From NCBI GenBank assembly GCA_026419785.1, contig JAODTK010000776.1, forward strand, positions 1 to 64,000: a stretch of 64,000 bases of DNA, read 5' to 3'. Shown here piece after piece: positions 43,766-54,780 of the stretch (the stretch's first letter is position 1; each line of letters opens with the position of its first letter). Source of the DNA: Sclerodactyla briareus (taxonomy: Eukaryota; Echinodermata; Holothuroidea; Dendrochirotida; Sclerodactylidae). A program made the position numbers and the translations under genes. The notes beneath the pieces are model-generated. The model did not search any database. It was not told where the DNA came from and saw nothing but the letters and a program-made list of their open reading frames with translations.

Positions 43766-46700
43766 CAGGTCCCTATAGTGTAATTGTTGAAATAATCTAG
43801 ATTGCAGGAAATACATACTGAGCCAACAACATCAGAAATGTTGAATGTGAATGGACTGCTGACAAGGTACATATTGTGTTTAAGTTGCAATAGGCAATTT
43901 TAATCACATTTCCACAAAAAGGGGGGTTAGGGCTCTCCTTTGGTAGACATGGTCACAACAATCAGTCCTATGAATTTGAAAATTGGTCGATGATTAGTAA
44001 GCTGGTCCTGTTAAATGCTAATACCAAATCGGAAAGAATGCAACAAATCAAATGCCTGTAATTGTGTTCCATGGGACTGATAGAAGAAACCACTGATGGC
44101 ACAACAAGGCAAGACACTGGAGGCAATGACCTTGTTTTTTTTTAAATGTTGTGAAGGAGGAGTAAACCACAGGAAAATTAGATCTAAGAAACTCATTCAA
44201 GCACAGTTCCACATGGTGTTTCCTGTCTGGATGGGACTTGGGCCTCGATATGGGAAATCTACAAGGATTTTTTCAACTATAAAGCCATGCACCTGATCTG
44301 CTCTGTGTCATATCCTAGGGCTCACTTCCAGGAATTGTCAAAGCATTCGGATCTAGAACCCCGTTCCAATTCGCTAAGACTTTCTTTGGATATTCGCCAG
44401 GATTTCTTTAGGTAATATAAAACCATAACACCCAAAGTGAGGGAAAAAACAAAAATTAGACAAAAAAAACGTGTACGGTTCAACCACAGAAGTAAATCCA
44501 AGATTTGAAAGCAGCACCAATTTTCAACATTGAATGAATGCATCCTAAAACCATGTCCGACCATTTTTTGACTATTAAATCTCACTTGAAAATATTATGC
44601 TCAACTTTCATGTTGAGACGTCGGGTGATCTTCGGAACGGGACTCCAAACTTAGTGAGTGAGGTCTACCAAATTATCAGGCAATTACTGTTAATTTTTGT
44701 AAGAAACAATTCATGCCCTGATTATCAATGAACTTCGTATTAATTGATCAATAGAGTACAGAAGTACAGAAAAGTAAGGATGTGGAAGAATCATTTTGTC
44801 ATGACACCCGCGACATACTTGCCTTCTGAAGATGAATAGGCAACAAAAAAAATATAACCTGCTTTAACAAAAATGTAATCTTGGTTTAGTTAAATTCCCC
44901 TGTACTTCATCAGAAAGTTTTAAAAATCATTCAGAGATCGAAGGCAGGGAGAGCCAGTTTAGTGTCGTTATGTGACGTGGAACACCATGGACCCAAATGA
45001 AGGATAGACCAATATGTTCAAGGCACTGTGTATGTCACAAAATGGATCGGTCGCAGCGAGGCAAGAAAACAAACATGTAAAAAACAATCTTTTAATATGA
45101 TCAGGAAACCAAACCCCAGGGTTCTCATTGTCTTCATCCGAGAGACAAGGGAGTATTCAGTCCACCATGATTCGTTCTCCACAACATTCACTAGCAATGC
45201 AGTTAACATGCTGGAAAAATAACCAGTATCCTACCCTAATATATGAATGCTGGCCAGTGGCCACAGTACAAGCTAGGGGGCAACCAACGATGGAAGGAAA
45301 TTGCATTGGAGTGGCTGGGGAGGGGGGGGGAAGGGGTATAGGTAACTAAGCAGTCACAAGAAATATTTGTGTGTTGGAGAAACATGTATGGAGGACTCCC
45401 CTGACTTAGGGTGGTACAAGGACCAGTTCAACCTACCCCTCCCCTTGTAGCCGTACCACAGGGGTGGCCACCATTTACTGGGTCGGCTACCGCTGGCGGT
45501 GCGAGCCTGGGGATTCGTGTTTGAAGGGGCTGTGTATCTCGCCCTTTGTAGGAGGCAGTTACATGGGAGGTGGTGACCAAGAATGGTGGGATGCGAAAAT
45601 CCACCAATTGCTTAATTGTCATCTAAGGTTATCTAGCCACTATGATACAAGAAAGAAACCACAAGTTGCCTGGCAGTCATTCCCAGGCATCCAGAGCAGT
45701 AATTTAGGGATTTGTCATGGTGAGGGAGGCGGGAAACTCCCTTCCCACTGAATTTTAAGAAAAAAAAAGGATGGTATAAATGGCCGTGATTAAAAAAGAA
45801 AAGAAAAGTGGACGAGAGAGAATGTCCCTAATTCACTGGTAATCAACGCTTCTGTCTTACACCACATTCAAATGCTCAAAAAAGGTGGATTGTATAGCAA
45901 AAGTTCATCCTCTTAGGCCATACATTCCCTGAAGGTTCTTCTAACTGCCCCAGAGTCCAATGACCATGTGTTACCTCAGGATGTGGGATCACTTCAGTAT
46001 AGTGTAATTATGTATCATGACATGATCTACAGTAACGCTAACAATTAACCACCAGGAAATGGGTTTCTTCTCTGGACTCGCCTGACTCACGGAAAGCCAT
46101 GCTGGGCAACGCGAATATTGCAAATATTGGCGAAGTGGGCTCTTCAACCTTCGTTGTGAATTATATTTTTGGAGCTTTAAGGGAAGGTGTGGCATGTATT
46201 TCTCATATTGTACTGGTATCATGTTTGTCTTCTCCAACCCAGGAGTGATCGGCAGAATTGAGTATCATCGCAATGGCAATCCGAAACCGCATACAAGTAG
46301 GTGTTCCATGAATTAACTCTGTTTAATGACTTTTGAAAGTAGCAGGTCATTGTTAGCTTGACTGGGTTGGTTAATGCATTGACTTATTTGCTAGCCTGGG
46401 TCCTACGGAGGCAGCATGGTGGTGTTCATGTGGCTTGATCAAAGTACCTGGTAATTGGTGGGTAAGAGTAAATTATTTGTTCAATGTATATACTGTGAGG
46501 CTGCTGTAAACTCAACGCTCCCAGTGCAGTGCTCATGTACTCTTGCATTACACATTTCTTGCAGCCCTCCCGTCTTGTACGGTGCCTGTGGCAGTCCCAG
46601 GGGGGCCACTCGCCATTTACAAGAGTATCACGCATGACCACGATCCACGTAAATAGGGTACTAAAAATATAGGTAAGGTACGTGCATACTAACGTGGACA

Positions 46701-46899
46701 TGGTGGCAAATAACCACTGAAATTAGGAAATAGGGTGTATTTTATTTATTTTTGTAGAATCCATTATTATTTTGGAGAATTTCCAATGAATTTGGAAATC
46801 AGGAGCCTTGTTTAGGGTAACAAAATGTTGTGGTTATACTCATTTAGAGTGCGTTTCTTGTCTCGGACAAATGAGTGTTTAGGGTCATTGGTCACGCCT
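43766..46899. other. unassigned non-coding stretch
   Basis: No gene, array or defined element in about 3.1 kb. G runs lie near 45318. The 95-codon frame at 45464-45751 has no recognisable motif. Confidence 0.45.
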
Positions 46900-47040
46900 G
46901 ATACCCCCTGTCAATAATCAGTTGCTTATTTGCCAATAGGGAGGGTGAGGCCATTCATGAGGGCGAACTTCCCACGAGTTCCGACCTCAAACCCCCCTCC
47001 CCAAGACAAATCTCTCCGTACCCCTGTCTTGCTCGCTGAT
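46900..47040 (+). mobile_element. G-run MITE fragment
   Basis: TTGCCAATAGGGAGGGTGAG, GCCATTCATGAGGG and CCTCAAACCCCCCTCCCC, then AGACAAATCTCTCCGTAC, match the right half of the family. The left half is missing. Confidence 0.6.
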
Positions 47041-47402
47041 ATCCCGATATAACGAGCAACAACTGTACCCAACGATACTATTGTTTGAGATAGGCTGGAT
47101 CCCAGAAGAATACAAAAACAAAACAATTTTGGCCAGGAAGGCATAAATAGAAAAGCCGATGATTTTGGTGATCACAGCTAGAAGTGATCCGCTACCCTAG
47201 TTCCAGTATCTTTGCCCACCTACATCTGAGTGTTCTTTTCTACTGCACATCATGTGAAAAAGTATGGGGGGGAAGGAGTGCCCCCCGAACCAAGAAATCA
47301 ACTGTGTGAGAATGTTAAGGATGTTAGAGTCAATGGGAGAATCGCTATTGAGTATCCTCCACATCCCATGGTATGACTGATCAGTTGTGGGTACCCTAAT
47401 AC
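47041..47402. other. unassigned non-coding stretch
   Basis: A block GTATGGGGGGGAAGGAGTGC followed by CCCCCCGAACC near 47262 may be another left end of the G-run MITE. It is too short to call. Confidence 0.3.
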
Positions 47403-47988
47403 TTAAAGGACAACTGCAGGCTGATTCATACTGAATGCTGAATGCGTCAGTCCAAACTGGAAGTCCATCGACTTTCCATTACTAGTTATAGTCATTTGAA
47501 GTTTTTGTATTGTTGAATCATGTGTATTGCAACAAGATCGAAATGCGTCCCATCATGCAATAATCAATGAATTCATACTTGCCACAACACCTGGCGAACA
47601 TTATTTGTTTTCTTTTGAAATTTCATGCACATTAATGTCACTTCGAACCGCATTTAGTCTATGGGAGAGGATTGCTGTAGTGGGCTGTAGGTGTTGAATG
47701 GTATACTTTGGGTGAGAAAATGACAACAGAACGTCGCTAACTATTGACCTCTTCACAAAAGGAAACAATGAAATACATAGCATAATTTGCCGTGTGTCCA
47801 GTGTGACGTCAGGTTTTTGTGCAATTGGGATTCTCCCCGATTTCTCTGCCTAATGGCCCAAACTTTGAAGGCCGATAACTCCACATAGGAAACATTGTAT
47901 TGAAAAGGAGTTTGGACCTATAGTATACAGTTTCCCATTCTCCCAATATAAACCTCTGTGTATCCGCCTGCAGCTAGTTGTCCTTTAA
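47403..47988. mobile_element. TTAA-type MITE, 586 bp
   Basis: The left end TTAAAGGACAACTGCAGGCT and the reversed right end TTAAAGGACAACTAGCTGCA share the first 13 bases. They then share CTGCAGGC after a 4-base shift. TTAA at both tips suggests TTAA-specific (piggyBac-type) insertion. The interior is AT-rich and non-coding. The ends share the AAAGGACAA type with the 391-bp element at 19330, but the interiors differ. Confidence 0.7.
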
Positions 47989-48575
47989 AGGTGCTAAGAG
48001 ACTCGGATCAATCAACCTCCTTCAAGTAATTATCATCAATGTGGTACATCCTGCTCATATTACACCCCGGCACCCTGTGGTTTGATTACTGCAGTATTGT
48101 TTTTCTTTTTTTATTACTTTCATATAATCATCGATGAAATTATAATTGAGGCTATCTATTCTTATGGCTACAGAGATAGGCCGGAGATGCCTTGATGATC
48201 GATGTCACTTTATGCACTTTAACAACATTTTTGGAGGAATGTGATATTAGTTTGCTATTTGATGAATCTCAGTTCTGCCATCATGCTAACGGCATTGTTC
48301 GCTGAGTGTTGCGAGAAAATATTGGCCTCCTGCCGGGCTTGCCTTAACCATTTTTTTTTAACTCGCCATTCGGGTAGAACATCTGAAGCTTTTTGGGAGC
48401 CCGAGCCTGTTTTCAGTAGCCCTGCAACAATGTGTGTATAATGTTTATTGGATTCTCAAAATATTCAACTCGCCAAACGGACTGCGAAGATGTGTGTGTT
48501 TTACTTGCCGCGCATTTTCACTAGCATTTTGGCGGCGGGCGAGTTCTTATTTCGAGCCCTCTCCTTGAAATGCAC
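47989..48575. other. unassigned non-coding stretch
   Basis: Nothing recognised. Confidence 0.4.
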
Positions 48576-48880
48576 CAAGGGGTCAGCTCAGTAAGTCTCC
48601 CACCCTGGTTTGAGATAGGGGTTCGAATCCCAGTCAGGTCATACCAAAACTTTTTCGCTGTGCACTCGCACAAGGGATTGGAGTAGGGACAAATTGGTGT
48701 AGGCAATTTGCAAGTGCCCTTCGAGTGTGATTACCCCCACCCCCACATTAAGGTAACGACAAATAGGCATTGCCTCATCACATGTACCTGGTGATGGTTT
48801 GCAGCTACGGAACGAGGGGTTTTCCAGGTCTGCCTACGCCCGTGCTGGGCCTTGAATAGGTTCGATACACATTGTTCGTA
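48576..48880 (+). mobile_element. SINE-A, tRNA-derived, copy 2
   Basis: The head has a good box B (GGTTCGAATCC, 48620-48630) and a decayed box A (TCAGCTCAGTAAG). The body shares with 57862-58200: GGGATTGGAG.AGGGACAAA, GGCAATTTGCA, GTGTGATTACCCCCACCCCC, ACATTAAGG, GTAC.TGGTGA..G, TCCAGGTCTG and GCTGGGCC..GAATAGGTTCGA. It is non-coding. Confidence 0.8.
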
Positions 48881-49364
48881 AGTTTATAATTTCAAACAAA
48901 ATGGAATCTAGGAATTTTTCTTCTGCTGGGTTAATAAATTTTCTTTGGTGCTAAATGAAATGTGAATTTCTTCACCGTGATCTCCAAATGGTCTTCTTTC
49001 TGAGGTTTTCCTCTGCCCGATGAGCTTCAAATCACTGCAGTTGACATTTTACAACGTATGCCTGTTGTGTTAATGGCAATTACACTAAAGCCCGCACCCC
49101 TGTAGGCCTTTTCCTCAATGGGTATGTGCAAGCATATAGTCAGATCCGAGCAATGCTACGGGCATGTGGTGTACAGGTTAATTCACCGCAGTCGTCATTA
49201 CCTGTACACCGTATGACTAAGTCAGATTCCTAGCTCCAATCTGGCCGAAAACGAAGAGATGCCCACTGGCAACACCAGTTCTGGCGTCGGGATTCGCTCT
49301 TAGAATCCCACTTTCTCATCCTTTCCCCTAAAGTTCGAGAAATGTCCAGTGTGCATTTGTCAGT
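48881..49364. other. unassigned non-coding stretch
   Basis: Nothing recognised. Confidence 0.4.
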
Positions 49365-49445
49365 TGTCCTACAACGTTTTTGTTTCCCTCAAAGAAGATG
49401 TTTTCGCATAACTTTTCTTCTCAGGAAGGCCCTCGTAGGCAGTAG
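49365..49445 (+). repeat. short dispersed repeat shared with 27.55 kb
   Basis: GTTTCCCTCAAAGAAGATG, CATAACTTTTCTTCTCAGGA and GGCCCTCGTAGGCAGTAG match the order at 27560-27635. It may be a fragment of the same retroposon. Confidence 0.5.
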
Positions 49446-51259
49446 AATTGAGGTTGGTAATTCCTCCAAAGCAAAACTCCAAATTTCAGGGGATTGTGAT
49501 ACCTAACTAGTGGGTGAAGGAAGGCATAAACACGAAACAGTTTGGCCTTAACCTTGGTGTTCTATGTTTATTCCAGATCTTGAAGATATCCCTTGATCTA
49601 ACTTACAGAGGGCTCAAGGAACGATGCTGATGCTAGTGCTTTTGTCGGGTAAGGATTACTTAACGGCAACCTAGTTTAACCCTACTACTCTGGGAACATT
49701 TGATCAGTATGTTTAAGGATATTCAACCTGTGAGCTGAAGAAACTGGACAAACTGTCATTATATCTCCACAACACTTTGTTCGGGATATTAAAATGGTTT
49801 TGGGGGGTACGGCCGCCGACCCACCCCCTCCCCACGCACCGAAACTTTAGGGGTTAGCTCAATAACTCGCTAGCACTTCATCCGATTGATCCGAAACTTG
49901 TTACACATGACCGCAGTTAGAATTTCTGGATGGTTCGAAAGTGCGGCATCACGTTGTGTATGATGACCTTATTTGCATGTTTACAGGAAGATGTAGGGTT
50001 AGTATTACTTGACCGGACAAGATTTGGTCTCGAAAACATGAGAGTGCCTTCACGGTCACCGGAGCTCAAATTAGTGTTGTTTTTTTTTGGAAGAATACAG
50101 ATTTAGTCTGATTTTCACAGAACTTGGAGGGTGGGGACAAAAGATGGTTCCGAGAACATGACGGTACACATAAAATTTGGGTTTTTTCCTTGATTTTTAA
50201 CTTTGTCAGATTGGAAAAAAAACAAAAAAAGTGTATGGGACTATGTTACTCTAAATTTGCATTAATTGTTGATTTTCTAACATTGTTATTTTAAATAAAA
50301 CTTGGAGAATTTGTACTACAGTTGGTCATGAACAATCACCAGAGGTCAAATGGATGTGATTTAGTCAGACTAAATCGGACTAACTCTTGAGTGTAAAACT
50401 GCGCAAACGAATGGGAAGCAGCAGACATGCGTAATGCTAACTTTCAAACTCATCAAGATTTTACTTCGGCGACATGCGCGGCATACCAATTTTTCAGTAT
50501 CAATCGGATGACGGCATTAGACGAGTATTGTATAAAGCTTCCGGCAGCGGAGACCGCAGGGGCGGGCCAGCCCTAATCAATCCATAAACTAATTGCACAC
50601 AGTGTTGTGGGGATATAATGAAAGTTTAACAAATGAACAGCAGTCCGTAGTTCATTTTTTTTCTTCACCTTGTCAAAGTTTCCAAAAATACTAATTTATT
50701 GCGCAAATGATTTACTACCTGTACCACAATCAGTTTGCAGTGGACCCACCTACTAGAACTGGGACTAGGTTAATAAAACTACCAATCGGATATAAAATAG
50801 CCCTTATATTGAACATGAAGACATTAGTAGATTTCACATTTTCACCACAGTGTAACAATCAACAATTCAACCTAGCCCACAATTTTGAGCGCATGCATAA
50901 TTTTTTATTCAAGTGGTCTTCTTTCTCCTCTGCATAACTATCATTCTATCTGCTTGTTCCTGTGGCAAAGTGCACTCTATCCTGACTCACCCACAAACCG
51001 TGAAAACATCTGCAAAATTTCACTGGAAACGAAGTCATGGAAAATAGTCGTTGGCGGGGGCGAGTTCGTTCCAAGGGCAACGAGAGCTTGTGTGCAGTGA
51101 TGCAGTCAGTCGTGTCCAGATGACATTAGACATTCATTGTTGCGATATCTTCCCCTCGTGGTCAGTTTATCGAGTCCTCCGTGATTCTCGAGAATTGAAA
51201 AATTCTAACTCGGTCAGGTATGCCCCCTGGTTGCAGGAATGAGCACGCCCAGTCTGCGC
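49446..51259. other. unassigned stretch with weak unit structure
   Basis: GGTCTCGAAAACATGA near 50027 and GGTTCCGAGAACATGA near 50147 suggest a decayed repeat with a spacing near 120 bp. The region also has array-like phrases (AATAACTCGCTAGC, CACCAGAGGTCAAATGG) reminiscent of family C. Nothing firmer can be said. Confidence 0.3.
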
Positions 51260-51590
51260 CCGGCGAGGCATTGATTTGTGTCGTATTCGGGGGATGATCT
51301 TTTGTTTGATTTTAGGGATTTCGGCCGACGGAGTGGAAATGATAGAGACTAGAGAAGTTAATTAATAACGGTGAGCGGGGATGTATATAGCGAAGCAGTG
51401 ATATAGCCTGGAGGCACAGTTGCTACTGTTTATTTATTAGTGAGTGATCAATGGACGCACAGGCATTGTTCGGAACGCGAGTTTCGTGGGATTATAGAGT
51501 GAGAGTGTGAATTTGAGTTTTTGGATTTGGATCACAAGTTTCTACTGATTTTGGATATATTACCTGGATAATATTTGATTTCAAAATCGG
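51260..51590 (+). other. possible noncoding 5' exon ending at a splice donor
   Basis: A comparatively CG-containing segment (CGCCCGGCGAGGC, TTTCGGCCGACGG, CGGAACGCGAGTTTCG) ends at ATCGG followed by GTGAGTG at 51591, close to the animal donor consensus. No coding frame of note and no repeat match were found. It could be a first exon of a host gene that continues outside the window. This is a weak call from composition and one splice motif. Confidence 0.2.
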
Positions 51591-53978
51591 GTGAGTGTTA
51601 GCCTTTATATACAAGGCACATGAATTTGTTCTGCAGCATGTGTCCTTGGTAGTATTTTAGGTTCATGTGAATCGACTATGAGAGTAAAGAGACCAGGGAT
51701 ATGCTGGAAGCGAGCAGATAGCTAGGAAGTAATTGAACATATAATGAAGCCTGGCAGTTCCCATGTACAGTCAGTAGGGTGATGTACGAGGCAGGGAATG
51801 GCCTAAAAGTGAACATGTCATAATATGTGAGAAAGAAATTGGAAACATGCAATATTGGACTGGAGAGAATGAAACGTTCAGGCAAAATGTTTTTTCCGAC
51901 CATGTAAGACCACAAACATCCTGTCATGTCTGCCCTCAGTTCAATTCCAGCGAACCAAAAAGGTGCCCTTTGCCCACAATACTAAATTATTACTTCGTAA
52001 CTAGTTCCGAGATGTGCTAATTTCACTTAAATTGTGCCTGCATACCAACCATCTGGTGGACCTGGGGATTTGGGTACCTTAAAGTCATGTGACAGATTTA
52101 GCTTTAAACCTGCAAAGTAAAAAGAGGACATAACAGAGCCACACATCCCAAATTGTGAGATTAGAAGAGTAGCTAGCTTGTTGCATTAATTCTAGAATCA
52201 TAATCAGGGTTCATTTAGTGATGGGTTCGCATTCAGCATTTCAATGGAAAAATGCAGACTTCCCAAGCCGTAGTGTGTGTGCCTATCAACAAAAATGAAT
52301 CAATTGTCGGATATGATTAGCAATCATGCCAATTTGGATAAGCAGACTGTTTAGGCTATATACCAGTAAATTGAAACCGTTCATAATATCACAGAGGGTT
52401 ATGCGAGAAAATTGCCATATCGACTAACAACACGGTGCTATTTTTGGACATCTTGAGATTAGGTGTTCTCCAGAGAGAATGTGCTCAGAAGGGAACATTT
52501 TTCTCCTTAAATTTCTAATTTGTCACTGCTAAACTTGTAGTTGAGCGCTATCTGAGGTACGCAGGGAGTGTGCTCCTCTCGGTAGTGCTAGTGCCCAATC
52601 ATGACTCAAATTATTGTGCATGCGCATATGCTTCCATGACATTAAAATGGCAGGTGAATGCTGGTGTGGAAAAAAAAACGCCTGGAAACCGACCACCATC
52701 AGATAAATAATGACGCAACTGGTTGTGCTGGTTTCACGTTATTAGTATTATTACTTCACAGCTTTTGCATACCGTAAAATATGACATAATATTAACAACT
52801 GCATGCAAAGATGTCGTGCTAGCTCACTAACCCATGGCTGTGCACAAATAGTCCTATTGCTTGTTGGAACACCTCGATCAAGCTGGTATTCAGTGTGCTT
52901 CCAGTGGCCAGTTCCACTGAAAAATGGAAGTGTGCTACACAACAATACTAAGTCAGCCACTCCTATTTACTTTGTACAGAACAGGACAACAACCAACCTT
53001 TTTTACCATACACAGTTAACGTCAATGGAAATTGTCGTGACTCTGTGAGTTAAGGACTGATTTTTTGTGTGTAGATCATCCCACAAAATGATACTGTAAT
53101 ATAATCTGTGACGGACCTACAATTCTATGATTGAATGTAAACATGGATTAATAAGGTATATATTTAACCGGATTAAAACAATTATACATAAGGTTAGTAA
53201 TTATTTGGTGGCATTTACGGGTAATTTTAGATCATGCTTTGCTTCGGTTTTTCTGCAAAAAATACCAAAAGTACGATAGGGCTTACTGGGGTATTGCCCT
53301 AAGCGACCTGTTTGGGCGGGCCGGCCAGCTGTGCGTAAGGAGGTAAGGCAGAAATAGTTTTTCATGTATTTGTACTGTTGGTGATTATTTATATTGCATT
53401 TTTCGGCGAATTTTTTTCATTTTGTGATTCTAAAATAATTCAGACAGTCCGTTTTGATGGCGTTTGGGGCAACACCGAAAAACTGTACGGTGCTATTCAG
53501 GATTTAAAAAAATTACAAACGATACGCGTCCGGTATTCCGGTGCACGGGACATCCGACACCAGCCGAGTAAAGTACGATTTACATGCATTGTGAAAGTAC
53601 ACTGGTGTTGCATTACCCAAGGACACAAATGGATCATGCCATACTGAAAAAATTGGTCTGTTCCAGGGTTTACAGAATATCTGCGACAGCTTTGCACTTT
53701 CAAATATATGAACGAATAGCTGCTTTACTAGGCATGCAATGCGTGATATCAGCGAAAAACCAGCGTGAATTCTCGATAGGCCGATCGCCAGATTCGCATT
53801 TCGCTGAGTATTTATAGCAAGCCAATAACAAAATAAAATTTGTGGGGTGGGAACCTGAATGAGCGTAACTATTGATCTATTGAGCGCTATTCAGTGTGGA
53901 AACAGACCTTAAAAACAGTGCCTACAATGTTTACGAGAGCTAGATAATGACACATCAAAATTCAGCAAGATGTCATGT
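51591..53978. other. unassigned non-coding stretch
   Basis: No element or gene in about 2.4 kb. An 89-codon frame (53378-53647) and its overlaps lack motifs. Confidence 0.45.
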
Positions 53979-53982
53979 TTAA

Positions 53983-54370
53983 ATTAATAATAATAATAAT
54001 AATGTACTGTTCTTATATGCATTCTGCACCGTACATACTACAGTCTCAGAGGTGAAGCCCATTACCCCCTGGTCAAAGGTAACTTGTTCGGCCCACACCA
54101 TAGTGACACATCGAGCTATACACTCCTAGCAACGCCAATGGTTGCCCCCACAACATGTCCCCGGGGACGTTCCATCACATGGCTGCCGTTATCAGCGCAC
54201 TGTGATTACAAGTAACACCTCTCCATGGTTCCCAATAACGCTGGGTAGGACGGAAGGCGACGGAGATAGAGCGCGTTACCCAGGGACGCACCAGAAAAGG
54301 CAAACCGGCAGGGATTTGAACGAGAACAATTCGATCACAATCTAAGCTATACCGACTGAGCTAATCCGAT
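53983..54370 (-). mobile_element. SINE-B, tRNA-derived with (TAA)n tail
   Basis: On the minus strand the head reads GGATTAGCTCAGTCGGTATA (box A, TAGCTCAGTCGG, at 54352-54363) and, after tRNA-like spacing, CGTTCAAATCCC (box B, 54311-54321). A body of about 300 bp unlike SINE-A follows. It ends GAACAGTACATTATTATTATT, i.e. a (TAA)n tract at 53985-54003 as written. The head, body and microsatellite tail make a complete-looking SINE. No clear target duplication was found. The 67-codon frame inside is a shadow. Confidence 0.75.
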
Positions 54371-54780
54371 CTCAGGAAATTATCGGGAATCGTTCAAAAC
54401 AACACTGACAACAGCGATTACACAGGGTCGGCTATCATAGATACTTATGTATGTTCCTTGTGGAAGCGGAAGCAGCTTTAAGATCACTTTGTGCATATCA
54501 CTCTACCAAACTTGATGTTCGCTGTTTCACTTGCCGTTCATTGTAATATCGCCAGGAGGGGTTTGAGAAAGTACTAAGCAGAAGCGATCTTCTGCATACT
54601 CAAATGCTTCTGGAATCAAATCAGGCCCCTGGTCTAATTAATCGGAAGATCTACGTAAAAATTGGGAAAGGAAAACCAAGAAAATAGAAATTCATGGGCG
54701 CATGATACTTCCTTTACCACTTACATTGCCAGTTTACCCCCTACTAGCCAGATGGGGAGCTAAATTTGCTCTGAAGCCCT
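54371..54780. other. unassigned non-coding stretch
   Basis: Nothing recognised. Confidence 0.4.

Noticed and set aside
54310-54370. tRNA gene on the minus strand
   Set aside because: Part of a SINE with a (TAA)n tail; cloverleaf incomplete.
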